64,000 bases of DNA from Streptomyces triculaminicus. GTDB taxonomy: Bacteria > Actinomycetota > Actinomycetes > Streptomycetales > Streptomycetaceae. The stretch covers positions 1,736,001 to 1,800,000 of the forward strand of contig NZ_JAFMOF010000001.1 of the NCBI RefSeq assembly GCF_017349075.1, read 5' to 3'. Every line of letters begins with the position of its first letter. Position 1 is the first letter of the stretch. The notes under the pieces are model-generated. The model saw only the letters and a list, made by a program, of their open reading frames with translations. It did not search any database and was not told where the DNA came from. Below are positions 32,530-41,575 of this stretch, in pieces. Both the position numbers and the translations under genes were made by a program.

Positions 32530-33858
32530 TCAGCCCAGAGCCCTGCCCAGCACATAGACGGCGGGTGCCGCCAGCGCCAGCGGCAGGGCGACGCCCGCCG
32601 TCATGTGCACGAAGCGCGAGGGGTAGTCGTAGCTCGCCACCCGCAGGCCCACCAGGGCGCACACCCCGGCCGCCAGGCCCAGCAGCGCGCCCGTGGCGCC
32701 CATGCCGGTCAGCTGGCCGCCCGCGATCCCCGCGCCGGCGGCCGCCACCAGGGCGACGACGGGAGCGGCGAGCGACGGCAGCGGCAGGGCCCGCGCCAGC
32801 ACGGCCGCGGCCACGCCGGCCGCGCCCACGACCACGGCGTCGGGGTCCGCCGCGAGGTGACCGGCCGCCACCACCGCGAGGGCCGCCGAGGCGGTGGCCG
32901 CCGTCAGCCCGTACAGCCGCTCGTCGGGCGAGGCGTGGCTGCGCAGCTGAAGGACGATGACCAGCAGAATCCATACGCCCAGCGTGCCGAGCAGGACGGT
33001 CGGCGCCTTGCTCGCGTCCGTGGCCAGCAGTGCCGCGTCGGCGACCACGCCGCCCAGGAACGCCAGCGCGATGCCCTGGCGGGCGGGCCACATGCCGTTC
33101 AGCCGGAACCAGCCCGCCGCCGTGACCGCCTGCAGCAGCACCACCGGCACGGCCAGCGCGGCCTCCGCCAGCGGAGCCGCGGCCGCCAGCAGCGCCGCCA
33201 GCACGGCCGTGATCAGCGCCGGCCGGAAGCCGGGGGAGACGATCTGCGCCCGGCCCTCGGCCTTCGCCTTCTCGGCGGCCGTCAGGGGTCGCTCGGCGAC
33301 GGGCGCGGGCTCGGCGTCCAGCTCGGGGTGCGAGGGGTACGACAGCGCGGCCGCGGACGGGGGCATCCCCGCCACGGGCATGGGCTCCGCCACCGGCGCC
33401 GGGGTGCCGGTGGAGTGGTACGGCTGCGGCGTCTGCGACCGCGGTGTCTGCGGCTGCGGCCGGTCCCAGGCCGCGGCGCCCGTGCCGCCGCCGGGCCACG
33501 GCGCGTCGTGCGCCGGCTCGGCGACCGGCGCCGGCTCCGCCTGCTGCCAGGCCCGGGCGTCCCAGCTCTGGGTCTGCCAGGTCTGCGTGTCCGGCTCGTC
33601 GTGCGCCGTGAAGCCGTGCTGCGGCTGCGGCCACGCGGGGGCGGCGGGCTGCGCGGGGGCCTGGTGCTGGTGCGGTGCCTGGTGCTGACCCTGGGAGTGG
33701 TGCGGGTCCTGGCCCTGGGGGTCGTAGCCGTAGTCGTACGCCGGCGGGGCCTGCCCGTCGGCCGCCTGGGGGTCGTAGGGCGCGTAGGGCTCGTACGGCG
33801 CGTACGGGTCGTGCCGCTCGTACGGCTCGTACGGATTGTGGTGGTGCTGATCGCTCAT
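32530..33858 (-). CDS. Membrane protein with Tyr/Pro-rich repetitive N terminus
   Basis: Residues 1 to about 215 of this 442-residue protein are low complexity. They begin with short YEPY/YAPY/YDP repeats, then His/Gln/Pro-rich and Pro/Ala-rich stretches. Residues from about 240 on form roughly eight hydrophobic helices. I recognise no transporter family. The start at 33858 (MSDQHHHNPY) is clear. It lies 11 bases after the MoaD-like gene and is likely co-transcribed with it. Confidence 0.7.
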   Translation of the reverse strand: MSDQHHHNPYEPYERHDPYAPYEPYAPYDPQAADGQAPPAYDYGYDPQGQDPHHSQGQHQAPHQHQAPAQPAAPAWPQPQHGFTAHDEPDTQTWQTQSWDARAWQQAEPAPVAEPAHDAPWPGGGTGAAAWDRPQPQTPRSQTPQPYHSTGTPAPVAEPMPVAGMPPSAAALSYPSHPELDAEPAPVAERPLTAAEKAKAEGRAQIVSPGFRPALITAVLAALLAAAAPLAEAALAVPVVLLQAVTAAGWFRLNGMWPARQGIALAFLGGVVADAALLATDASKAPTVLLGTLGVWILLVIVLQLRSHASPDERLYGLTAATASAALAVVAAGHLAADPDAVVVGAAGVAAAVLARALPLPSLAAPVVALVAAAGAGIAGGQLTGMGATGALLGLAAGVCALVGLRVASYDYPSRFVHMTAGVALPLALAAPAVYVLGRALG

Positions 33859-33868
33859 GCTGCCGGGG

Positions 33869-34225
33869 TCACCCTCCTGCGAAGGGCGGGAGCACCTCGA
33901 CCGTGCCGCCCTCGGCCAGTTGGACCGTCGAGTGGTCGCGCGTGCCGACGGGGTCGCCGTCCACGAGGAACGAGCAGCGCGAGAGCACCCGCGCGAACTC
34001 CGGCTTCCCCTCGTGCCGACCACGGGCCGCCGCGAGGGCGTCCGCCAGCGTCGACGCGGCGTACGGCTCCTCGGGCGTGCCGGCGGCGGCCTTGGCCGCG
34101 GCCCAGTACCGGATGGTGCCGGCCGGTGGTACCGGCGGCCCCGGCTGTGCCGGCAGCCGAGCCGGCCGCGCCGGTCGTGCCGTGTGTGTCGTCGCCACGG
34201 CGACCCCTTCCGTTCTTTCCGGCAT
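33869..34225 (-). CDS. MoaD/ThiS-family sulfur carrier protein
   Basis: The protein is about 118 residues long and its last 85 residues have the ubiquitin-like MoaD/ThiS fold. It ends in the required Gly-Gly (PPFAGG), which is adenylated and thiocarboxylated by an E1-like enzyme. The N terminus (Ala/Arg/Pro-rich) is not part of the fold. I chose the ATG at 34225, which has GGAGGA upstream. 34240 is also possible. The E1 partner and target pathway are not in the window. Confidence 0.72.
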   Translation of the reverse strand: MPERTEGVAVATTHTARPARPARLPAQPGPPVPPAGTIRYWAAAKAAAGTPEEPYAASTLADALAAARGRHEGKPEFARVLSRCSFLVDGDPVGTRDHSTVQLAEGGTVEVLPPFAGG

Positions 34226-34321
34226 CTTGCCGTCCTCCATGATGACGGGTGCCGCGCGGGGCGCGGTCCCCAGCCGTTAAAGGTGGGGCCGTGCGGAGGG
34301 GTGCTCGCATAGGCTGCCTGT

Positions 34322-36055
34322 GTGCTGGTACGACTTCTCCGGGCTTATGTGCGGCCCTATTCCGGAGCGATCGCGACGGTTGTTCTGCTGCAGCTCGTGC
34401 AGACGCTCGCGACGCTTTATCTGCCCACCCTCAACGCGGACATCATCGACAAGGGCGTCGTCAAGGGCGACACCGGCTACATCCTGGGCACCGGCGGGCT
34501 GATGCTCGCCGTGACCCTGGCGCAGATCGTCTGCGCCATCGGCGCCGTGTACTACGGCGCCCGTACGGCCATGGCGGTCGGCCGTGACCTGCGCGGCGAG
34601 GTCTTCGACCGCGTGCAGTCCTTCTCCTCGCGGGAGATGGGGCAGTTCGGCGCCCCCTCGCTGATCACGCGCACCACCAATGACGTCCAGCAGGTCCAGA
34701 TGCTGGTGCTGATGACGTTCACGCTGATGGTCTCGGCGCCGATCATGTGCGTCGGCGGCATCGTGCTGGCGCTCCAGCAGGACGTGCCGCTGTCGGCGCT
34801 GCTGCTGGTCATCGTGCCGGTGCTGGCGACCATCGTGAGCGTGATCATCTGGCGCATGCGCCCGGTCTTCCGGGGTGTGCAGGACCGTATCGACGTCGTC
34901 AACCGCGTGCTGCGCGAGCAGATCACCGGCATCCGCGTCATCCGTGCGTTCGTCAAGGACACGCACGAGCGGAAACGATTCCGTTCCGCCAACGACGACT
35001 TGATGGACGTCTCGCTGCGGGCCGGCCGGCTGATGTCGACCATGTTCCCGTCCGTGATGCTGGTCGTGAACCTCTCCTCGATCGCCGTCGTGTGGTTCGG
35101 CGGCCACCGCATCGAGGACGGCGGCATGCAGATCGGCGCGCTCACCGCGTTCCTCAGCTACCTCATGCAGATCCTGATGGCCATCATGATGGCCACCTTC
35201 ATGTTCATGATGGTGCCCCGCGCCGAGGTGTGCGCCGAGCGCATCCAGGAGGTGCTGACCACCGACTCCAGCGTGGTCCCGCCGCTCGCGCCGGTCACCG
35301 AGCTGCGCCGCCGCGGCCACCTGGAGATCAGCGGGGTGGAGTTCCGCTACCCGGGCGCCGAGGAGCCGGTCCTCAAGGACGTCTCCCTCGTCGCGCGGCC
35401 CGGCGAGATCACCGCCGTCATAGGCTCCACCGGCAGCGGCAAGTCCACGCTGCTGGGCCTGATCCCGCGCCTGTTCGACGCCACCGCCGGAGCGGTCCTC
35501 CTCGACGGCCAGGACGTGCGCGAGCTCGAGCCGGTCCTGCTGTCCGACGCCGTGGGGCTCGTACCGCAGAAGCCGTACCTCTTCTCCGGGACCGTGGCCT
35601 CCAACCTGCGCTACGGCCGTCCCGAGGCCACCGACGAGGAGCTCTGGCAGGCGCTGGAGACCGCGCAGGCCCGTGACTTCGTCGAGGCGATGGACGGCAT
35701 GCTCGACGCGCCCATCGCCCAGGGCGGCTCCAACGTCTCGGGCGGCCAGCGCCAGCGCCTGGCGATCGCGCGGGCCCTGGTCCGCAAGCCCGGGATCTAC
35801 CTCTTCGACGACTCCTTCTCCGCCCTCGACTACGCCACCGACGCCCGGCTGCGGGCGGCGCTGGCCGACGAGACGCAGGACGCGACGGTGCTCATCGTGG
35901 CGCAGCGGGTCTCGACGATCCGCGACGCCGACCGCATCGTGGTCCTCGACGGAGGGCGCGTCGTCGGCACCGGCACCCACACGGAACTGATGGGGACGAA
36001 CGAGACCTACCGGGAGATCGTGCTCTCCCAGCTCACCGAGGAGGAGGCGGCGTGA
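34322..36055 (+). CDS. ABC exporter half-transporter, subunit with degenerate Walker B
   Basis: This 577-residue type IV (exporter-fold) ABC protein has six transmembrane helices, then an ATPase domain with Walker A GSTGSGKST and a canonical signature VSGGQRQRL. Its Walker B is IYLFDDSFSALD, where the catalytic Glu is replaced by Asp. This is the mark of one subunit of a heterodimeric exporter. The GTG at 34322 follows a TAGGCT -10-like element by six bases, so the message may be leaderless. Its last codons overlap the start of the second subunit as GTGA. Substrate unknown. Confidence 0.88.
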   Translation: MLVRLLRAYVRPYSGAIATVVLLQLVQTLATLYLPTLNADIIDKGVVKGDTGYILGTGGLMLAVTLAQIVCAIGAVYYGARTAMAVGRDLRGEVFDRVQSFSSREMGQFGAPSLITRTTNDVQQVQMLVLMTFTLMVSAPIMCVGGIVLALQQDVPLSALLLVIVPVLATIVSVIIWRMRPVFRGVQDRIDVVNRVLREQITGIRVIRAFVKDTHERKRFRSANDDLMDVSLRAGRLMSTMFPSVMLVVNLSSIAVVWFGGHRIEDGGMQIGALTAFLSYLMQILMAIMMATFMFMMVPRAEVCAERIQEVLTTDSSVVPPLAPVTELRRRGHLEISGVEFRYPGAEEPVLKDVSLVARPGEITAVIGSTGSGKSTLLGLIPRLFDATAGAVLLDGQDVRELEPVLLSDAVGLVPQKPYLFSGTVASNLRYGRPEATDEELWQALETAQARDFVEAMDGMLDAPIAQGGSNVSGGQRQRLAIARALVRKPGIYLFDDSFSALDYATDARLRAALADETQDATVLIVAQRVSTIRDADRIVVLDGGRVVGTGTHTELMGTNETYREIVLSQLTEEEAA

Positions 36056-38079
36056 CGTCCCCCGACAAGCCGGGCGGCGGGCCCGGCGGCAAGCCCGGCG
36101 GCGACGCCCAGGGCTCCGGCCAGGGCGCCGGGCAGCGCAGAGGACCGGCCCCCGCGGTCGGCATCGCGCGTTTCATGGGCGGACAGCCGACGGAGAAGTC
36201 CATGGACTTCCGCGGCTCCGGCGGCCGCCTGCTGTCCCTGCTGCGCCCCGAGCGCACCGTCATCGCCGTGGCGCTCTTCCTGGGCGTCGCGAGCGTCGCG
36301 CTGAGCGTCGTCGGGCCCAAGGTCCTCGGCCACGCCACCGACCTGATCTTCGCCGGTGTCATCGGCCGGCAGTGGGACTCCGGTCTCTCCAAGGCCCAGG
36401 TGCTGGAGGGGATACGGCAGCGGGGCGACGGCAAGATCGCCGACCTGCTCTCCGGCGTGGACTTCACCCCGGGCCAGGGCATCGACTTCGACGCGGTCGG
36501 CGGGGTGCTGCTGTGGGTGACGCTGATCTACGTCGGCGCCTCGCTGTTCACGTTCATCCAGGCCCGCATCGCCACCAACGTCGTCCAGCGGGCGGTCTTC
36601 CGGCTGCGCGAGGACGTCGAGGAGAAGCTGGGCCGGCTGCCGCTGAGCTACTTCGACAAGCAGCAGCGCGGCGAGGTCCTCTCCCGCGCCACGAACGACA
36701 TCGACAACATCGCGCAGACCCTGCAGCAGACCCTCAGCCAGATCATGACCTCGCTGCTGACGATCGTCGGCGTGCTGTCCATGATGTTCTGGATCTCCTG
36801 GCTGCTGGCGCTGGTCGCGCTGGTCACCGTCCCGGTCTCGATCCTCGTGGCGACGAAGATCGGCAAGCGGGCGCAGCCGCAGTTCGTGGCGCAGTGGAAG
36901 TCGACGGGCACGCTCAACGCCCACATCGAGGAGATGTACACCGGCCACTCGCTGGTGAAGGTCTTCGGCCGCCAGAAGGAGTCCGCGGAGACCTTCCGCA
37001 AGGAGAACGACGACCTCTACGCCGCCGGCTTCAAGGCGCAGTTCATCTCCGGCATCATCCAGCCCGCGATGATGTTCATCGGCAACCTCAACTACGTGCT
37101 GGTCGCCGTGGTCGGCGGCCTGCGGGTGGCGAGCGGCTCGCTGTCGATCGGTGACGTGCAGGCCTTCGTCCAGTACTCGCGCCAGTTCAGCCAGCCGCTC
37201 ACGCAGGTGGCGTCCATGGCCAACCTGGTGCAGTCGGGCGTCGCCTCGGCCGAGCGGGTCTTCGAGCTGTTGGACGCCGAGGAGCAGTCCCCGGACGCCG
37301 CCGACGCCATCGTCCCGGAGCGGGTGCGCGGCGAGGTTTCCTTCGAGAAGGTCTCCTTCCGCTACGAGCCGGACAAGCCGCTCATCGAGGACCTGTCGCT
37401 GACCGTGCGGCCGGGTCAGACGGTCGCCATCGTCGGGCCGACCGGCGCGGGCAAGACCACGCTGGTCAACCTGCTGATGCGGTTCTACGAGGTGGGCGGG
37501 GGCCGCATCACGCTCGACGGCACGGACACCGCCGCCATCTCGCGCGAGGAGCTGCGCTCCCACATCGGCATGGTGCTGCAGGACACCTGGCTCTTCGGCG
37601 GCACGATCGCGGAGAACATCGCCTACGGCGCCGCCGACGACATCTCGATGGACAAGATCGTCGAGGCGGCGCGGGCGACCCACGTCGACCGCTTCGTGCG
37701 CACCCTGCCCGACGGCTACGACACGGTCATAGACGAGGAGGGCTCGAACGTCAGTGTGGGCGAGAAGCAGCTGATCACCATCGCCCGCGCCTTCCTCGCC
37801 GAGCCCGAGATCCTGATCCTGGACGAGGCGACGAGCTCGGTCGACACCCGCACCGAGGTGCTCATCCAGCAGGCCATGGGCCGCCTGCGGACCGGCCGCA
37901 CCAGCTTCGTCATCGCGCACCGCCTGTCCACCATCCGGGACGCCGACGTCATCCTGGTGATGGAATCCGGCCGGATCGTGGAGCAGGGCACGCACGACGC
38001 GCTGCTGGCGGCGGGCGGCGCGTACGCCCGTCTGTACGAGGCGCAGTTCGCCCAGCCGGTGGCGGAGGAAGTGCGCTAG
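36052..38079 (+). CDS. ABC exporter half-transporter, catalytic subunit
   Basis: The 675-residue partner has a Gly/Pro-rich N-terminal extension of about 40 residues, six transmembrane helices and an ATPase domain with a canonical Walker B (ILILDEATSSVD). Its signature is altered, SVGEKQL instead of SGGQ. Together with the first subunit this gives one normal and one degenerate ATP site, as in TmrAB and BmrCD. The start GTG at 36052 overlaps the upstream stop, so equal synthesis is expected. A terminator follows the stop. Confidence 0.9.
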   Translation: MTSPDKPGGGPGGKPGGDAQGSGQGAGQRRGPAPAVGIARFMGGQPTEKSMDFRGSGGRLLSLLRPERTVIAVALFLGVASVALSVVGPKVLGHATDLIFAGVIGRQWDSGLSKAQVLEGIRQRGDGKIADLLSGVDFTPGQGIDFDAVGGVLLWVTLIYVGASLFTFIQARIATNVVQRAVFRLREDVEEKLGRLPLSYFDKQQRGEVLSRATNDIDNIAQTLQQTLSQIMTSLLTIVGVLSMMFWISWLLALVALVTVPVSILVATKIGKRAQPQFVAQWKSTGTLNAHIEEMYTGHSLVKVFGRQKESAETFRKENDDLYAAGFKAQFISGIIQPAMMFIGNLNYVLVAVVGGLRVASGSLSIGDVQAFVQYSRQFSQPLTQVASMANLVQSGVASAERVFELLDAEEQSPDAADAIVPERVRGEVSFEKVSFRYEPDKPLIEDLSLTVRPGQTVAIVGPTGAGKTTLVNLLMRFYEVGGGRITLDGTDTAAISREELRSHIGMVLQDTWLFGGTIAENIAYGAADDISMDKIVEAARATHVDRFVRTLPDGYDTVIDEEGSNVSVGEKQLITIARAFLAEPEILILDEATSSVDTRTEVLIQQAMGRLRTGRTSFVIAHRLSTIRDADVILVMESGRIVEQGTHDALLAAGGAYARLYEAQFAQPVAEEVR

Positions 38080-38105
38080 GCGCCGTACACACGCACCGAG
38101 CGACC

Positions 38106-38132
38106 GGGGGGCTTCCGTTTCGGAGGCCCCCC
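38106..38132 (+). terminator. Terminator after the ABC exporter genes
   Basis: GGGGGGCTTCCG (38106-38117) pairs with CGGAGGCCCCCC (38121-38132), including one G-T wobble, with a three-base loop, 27 bases after the stop codon. Confidence 0.75.
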
Positions 38133-38211
38133 GTGCCGCTGGCCGGACGGGCCTGCGCCGGGGCAGACTGGTCCCATCCGAGAGCCGCGGGGAGCCGTCA
38201 AGAGTGGGGTG

Positions 38212-38233
38212 CGATCACCACTCGAAGTGATCG
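38212..38233. promoter_or_regulatory. Inverted repeat upstream of glnR
   Basis: CGATCAC (38212-38218) and GTGATCG (38227-38233) form a perfect seven-base inverted repeat, with a nested CACT-CGA-AGTG inside. It lies about 55 bases upstream of a candidate glnR -10 (TATTCT, near 38286-38291), a suitable place for an operator. The binding protein is not known to me. Confidence 0.45.
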
Positions 38234-38303
38234 ACGAAACACAAGGTCGTGCAAAATCGTCGGCACCTCCGAAAGTCGGGTGGGTTATTCTGCTGGGCAG
38301 AGA

Positions 38304-38335
38304 GGATCCGGGCAGAGTAGCCCCCGGGTCCTTTT
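38304..38335 (+). terminator. Terminator-like hairpin in the glnR leader
   Basis: GGATCCGGG (38304-38312) pairs with CCCGGGTCC (38323-38331) through nine pairs including one wobble. It is followed at once by TTTT (38332-38335). It lies between the candidate promoter and the micro-ORF, so it could attenuate glnR transcription. Confidence 0.5.
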
Positions 38336-38398
38336 GTGCATTCGGACGACGAGCAGTGCCCCAACCGTCCTCGCAGGGACCGAGGAGGAACCGACGTA

Positions 38399-38485
38399 AT
38401 GGGCGAGCGAAGCGCACGACAAGAGACCGATCCCCGTGCCGGCCGTACGGGGCCGACGACGACCGAGGCGGGTGGCGGCCGATGA
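38399..38485 (+). CDS. 28-residue micro-ORF translationally coupled to glnR
   Basis: The ATG at 38399 follows a strong binding site (GAGGAGGAA, seven bases upstream). The frame encodes [18 protein letters not shown] and ten more residues, and its TGA overlaps the glnR ATG as ATGA. The glnR start itself has only a weak site. Ribosomes finishing this frame would therefore feed glnR. The peptide is hydrophilic and has no recognisable motif, so its translation is probably what matters. Confidence 0.55.
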   Translation: MGERSARQETDPRAGRTGPTTTEAGGGR

Positions 38486-39321
38486 GCTCCCTGCTGCTCC
38501 TGACCAACGCGCTCCAGCCGTCGACCGAGGTGCTGCCCGCGCTCGGCCTGCTGCTGCACAGCGTGCGCGTGGCCCCCGCCGAGGGCCCGGCCCTGGTGGA
38601 GACCCCCGGCGCCGACGTCATACTGATCGACGGCCGCCGTGACCTGCCGCACGTCCGCAGCCTCTGCCAGCTCCTGCGCTCCACCGGCCCCGGCTGCCCG
38701 CTGCTGCTCGTCGTCACCGAGGGCGGCCTGGCCGCCGTCACCGCCGACTGGGGCGTCGACGACGTCCTGCTCGACACCGCCGGACCCGCCGAGGTCGAGG
38801 CCCGGCTCCGGCTGGCCATGGGTCGCCAGCAGATCACCATGGACGACAGCCCCATGGAGATCCGCAGCGGCGACCTCTCCGTGGACGAGGCGACCTACAG
38901 CGCCAAGCTCAAGGGCCGGGTCCTGGACCTGACCTTCAAGGAGTTCGAGCTGCTGAAGTACCTCGCCCAGCACCCCGGCCGGGTCTTCACCCGTGCCCAG
39001 CTGCTCCAGGAGGTCTGGGGCTACGACTACTTCGGCGGCACCCGCACCGTGGACGTCCACGTACGGCGGTTGCGGGCCAAGCTCGGCCCCGAGCACGAGT
39101 CGCTGATCGGCACCGTCCGCAACGTCGGCTACCGCTTCGTGGTGCCCGAGAAGGCGCCGGAGAAGGCGTCGGGGAAGTCCTCGGAGAAGCCCTCGGAGAA
39201 GGTGCCGGAGAGGATCGACCGCCCGGGGGACGGGTCCGCGGCGAAGGACGCCGACGGGCGGGCCCGGCCGGGGGCGGCGGAGCGTGTCGAAACCGAGGCC
39301 GTACGCCCGGTGAAACGGTAG
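38482..39321 (+). CDS. glnR: Nitrogen regulator GlnR
   Basis: GlnR is the orphan OmpR-family regulator of nitrogen assimilation in actinobacteria, acting on glnA, amtB, nir and other genes. The 279-residue product has an atypical receiver domain (residues 1-115, [13 protein letters not shown]) that works without the usual phosphorylation pocket. A winged-helix domain follows (about 125-222) with [20 protein letters not shown] and [20 protein letters not shown]. The C-terminal tail is Lys/Glu/Ser-rich with PSEK-like repeats. Its start overlaps the stop of the upstream micro-ORF. Confidence 0.95.
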   Translation: MSSLLLLTNALQPSTEVLPALGLLLHSVRVAPAEGPALVETPGADVILIDGRRDLPHVRSLCQLLRSTGPGCPLLLVVTEGGLAAVTADWGVDDVLLDTAGPAEVEARLRLAMGRQQITMDDSPMEIRSGDLSVDEATYSAKLKGRVLDLTFKEFELLKYLAQHPGRVFTRAQLLQEVWGYDYFGGTRTVDVHVRRLRAKLGPEHESLIGTVRNVGYRFVVPEKAPEKASGKSSEKPSEKVPERIDRPGDGSAAKDADGRARPGAAERVETEAVRPVKR

Positions 39322-39338
39322 GTGGACCCGCGTAGACT
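39310..39338 (+). promoter_or_regulatory. Promoter for leaderless LacI gene
   Basis: GTGAAA (39310-39315) and TAGACT (39333-39338) are separated by 17 bases. The GTG start codon of the LacI gene lies seven bases after the -10, so the transcript should begin at the start codon. The -35 falls inside the end of glnR. Confidence 0.65.
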
Positions 39339-39345
39339 GCCGCGC

Positions 39346-40371
39346 GTGGCCAAGGTGACGCGGGACGATGTGGCGAGACTTGCGGGGACGTCGACCGCGG
39401 TCGTCAGCTATGTCATCAACAATGGACCGCGTCCGGTGGCGCCGGCGACGCGGGAACGGGTGCTGGCGGCGATCAAGGAGCTGGGGTACCGCCCCGACCG
39501 GGTCGCCCAGGCGATGGCGTCGCGACGGACGGACCTCATAGGCCTGATCGTCCCTGACGCGCGCCAGCCCTTCTTCGCGGAGATGTCGCACGCGGTCGAG
39601 CAGGCGGCGGCCGAGCGCGGCAAGATGGTCCTCGTCGGGAACTCCGACTACCTCGACGAGCGCGAAGTGCACTATTTGCGCGCTTTCTTGGGTATGCGCG
39701 TCTCGGGCCTGATCCTGATCAGCCAGGGACCGAGCGAGACCGCGGCGCTGGAGATCGACGCCTGGGACGCCCGCGTGGTCCTGATGCACCGCAGGCCCGA
39801 CGCCATCGACGACGTGGCCGTGGTCACGGACGACGTCGGCGGCGCCCAGCTCGCCACCCGCCACCTCCTCGAGCACGGCCACCCCTACGTGGCCTGCCTC
39901 GGCGGCACGGAGGAGACCCCCACGGTGGGCGACCCCGTCACCGACCACGTCGAGGGCTGGCGGCGCGCCATGCGCGAGGCCGGCAAGTCCATCGAGGGCC
40001 GGCTCTTCCCCGCCCCGTACAACCGCTACGACGCCTACAAGGTCGCCCTCGAGCTGCTGGCCGGACCCAACCGGCCGCCGGCCCTGATGTGCGCCACCGA
40101 CGACCAGGCCATCGGCGTCCTGCGCGCCGCCCGCGAGCTGCGCATCGACGTGCCGGGCGAGCTGGCCGTCGCCGCGTTCGACGACGTGAAGGAGGCGGCC
40201 CTGACGGATCCGCCCCTGACCACCGTCGCCTCGGACCGCCAGGCCATGGCCCGCTCGGCGGTGGACCTGGTCCTGGACGACGGGCTGCGGGTGGCCGGCA
40301 GCAGGCGCGAGCGCCTGAAGCAGTTCCCGTCCCGGCTGGTCATCCGCAGGTCCTGCGGCTGCGGCGGCTGA
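39346..40371 (+). CDS. LacI-family transcriptional regulator
   Basis: The 341-residue protein has an N-terminal LacI helix-turn-helix ([20 protein letters not shown]) and a periplasmic-binding-protein-like sensor domain. It ends in SCGCGG, a cysteine-containing tail common in Streptomyces LacI proteins. The GTG at 39346 is supported by a promoter that predicts a leaderless transcript. No sugar transporter or catabolic gene is adjacent, so the effector and targets are unknown. Confidence 0.87.
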   Translation: MAKVTRDDVARLAGTSTAVVSYVINNGPRPVAPATRERVLAAIKELGYRPDRVAQAMASRRTDLIGLIVPDARQPFFAEMSHAVEQAAAERGKMVLVGNSDYLDEREVHYLRAFLGMRVSGLILISQGPSETAALEIDAWDARVVLMHRRPDAIDDVAVVTDDVGGAQLATRHLLEHGHPYVACLGGTEETPTVGDPVTDHVEGWRRAMREAGKSIEGRLFPAPYNRYDAYKVALELLAGPNRPPALMCATDDQAIGVLRAARELRIDVPGELAVAAFDDVKEAALTDPPLTTVASDRQAMARSAVDLVLDDGLRVAGSRRERLKQFPSRLVIRRSCGCGG

Positions 40372-40485
40372 CGCCGCCCGACGGGCAGGGGGCAGGACGG
40401 TGTTTATCCGGTACGAACGCGCTTTTGCTCACCTTTTCAGGGCGCACTCAGACTGTTCTCATGAACCCGGAGCACAGTCATAGAC

Positions 40486-41490
40486 ATGACGGAAACCCCT
40501 GACGCCCACCAGCAGCCGCAGCCACGGCCCTACCCGGCGCCCCCGGCGTACGCCCCGTACGCCCACGTCGCCGGGCCCGCACCGGCCGCGGCGCCGGAGC
40601 CCCACGCCCACCGCGCGCCCCGGGCCCGCCGCCCGGTGACGCTGATCGCGGCCTGCGCCCTCGTCGCGGCCCTGGTCGGCGGCGGCTCCGCCGCGCTCGT
40701 CGGCGAGCTGACCGGCGGTTCCCACGGCGGCGACCGGGCCACGCCCGTGCAGAACGTCTCCGCCAAGGGCAGCGGCGTCGCGGCCGTGGCGGGCGCCGTC
40801 AGCCCCAGCATCGTGGAGATCAAGGCCGCCACCGGCACCGGTCAGTCCACCGGCTCCGGCGTGATCGTCACCGGCTCCGGCGAGGTCGTCACCAACAACC
40901 ACGTCGTCTCCGGCGCCGACACCGTCCAGGTCACGCTCAGCGACGGCACGGCGAAGACCGCCAAGGTCGTCGGCACCGACCCGGACAAGGACCTCGCCCT
41001 GATCAAGATCCAGGGCGGCAAGGGCCTCAAGGCCGCCACCCTCGGCGACTCCGGCAGGCTCAAGGTCGGCGAGCAGGTCGTCGCCATCGGCTCCCCCGAG
41101 GGCCTCACCGGCACCGTGACCAGCGGCATCATCTCCGCCCTCAACCGCGACGTCACCGTCTCCAAGGAGGAGGGCCGCGGCAAGCAGCAGCGCGGCGTCC
41201 CGCAGTGGCCGTTCGAGTTCGGCGGCAACCAGTACAACGGCGACACGGGCTCGTCCAAGACGACGTACAAGGCCATCCAGACGGACGCCTCGCTGAACCC
41301 CGGCAACTCCGGCGGCGCGCTCATCAACATGAGCGGCGAGATCATCGGCATCAACTCGGCGATGTACGCCTCCGGTTCGGGCAGCGGCTCGAGCGACTCC
41401 GCGGGCAGCGTGGGGCTCGGCTTCGCCATCCCGGTCAACACCGTCAAGGCGGACCTGGCCAAGCTCCGCGCGGGCGGCGTCGGCGGCTGA
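40486..41490 (+). CDS. Membrane-anchored trypsin-like (HtrA-type) serine protease
   Basis: The 334-residue protein has a Pro/Ala/Tyr-rich cytoplasmic N terminus, one transmembrane helix (about residues 48-70) and an extracellular trypsin-like domain. The catalytic residues sit in TNNHVVSG (His), DPDKDLALI (Asp) and LNPGNSGGAL (Ser). It stops before a PDZ domain, which is shorter than classical HtrA/DegP. It is probably an envelope quality-control protease. The two-component system that follows 85 bases downstream may sense the same stress. Confidence 0.87.
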   Translation: MTETPDAHQQPQPRPYPAPPAYAPYAHVAGPAPAAAPEPHAHRAPRARRPVTLIAACALVAALVGGGSAALVGELTGGSHGGDRATPVQNVSAKGSGVAAVAGAVSPSIVEIKAATGTGQSTGSGVIVTGSGEVVTNNHVVSGADTVQVTLSDGTAKTAKVVGTDPDKDLALIKIQGGKGLKAATLGDSGRLKVGEQVVAIGSPEGLTGTVTSGIISALNRDVTVSKEEGRGKQQRGVPQWPFEFGGNQYNGDTGSSKTTYKAIQTDASLNPGNSGGALINMSGEIIGINSAMYASGSGSGSSDSAGSVGLGFAIPVNTVKADLAKLRAGGVGG

Positions 41491-41575
41491 GCCGCCGGAC
41501 CCGTTCCCGCCGACCGGTCGCGTGCGACGCTGAGAGCGTCCGCCGCCCATGACGCACACCCGTGAGGTACCGCCG

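Noticed and set aside
38133..38399. An 88-codon frame across the glnR leader
   Set aside because: It runs through the hairpins and the ribosome binding site of the micro-ORF, lacks its own binding site and has no recognisable sequence.
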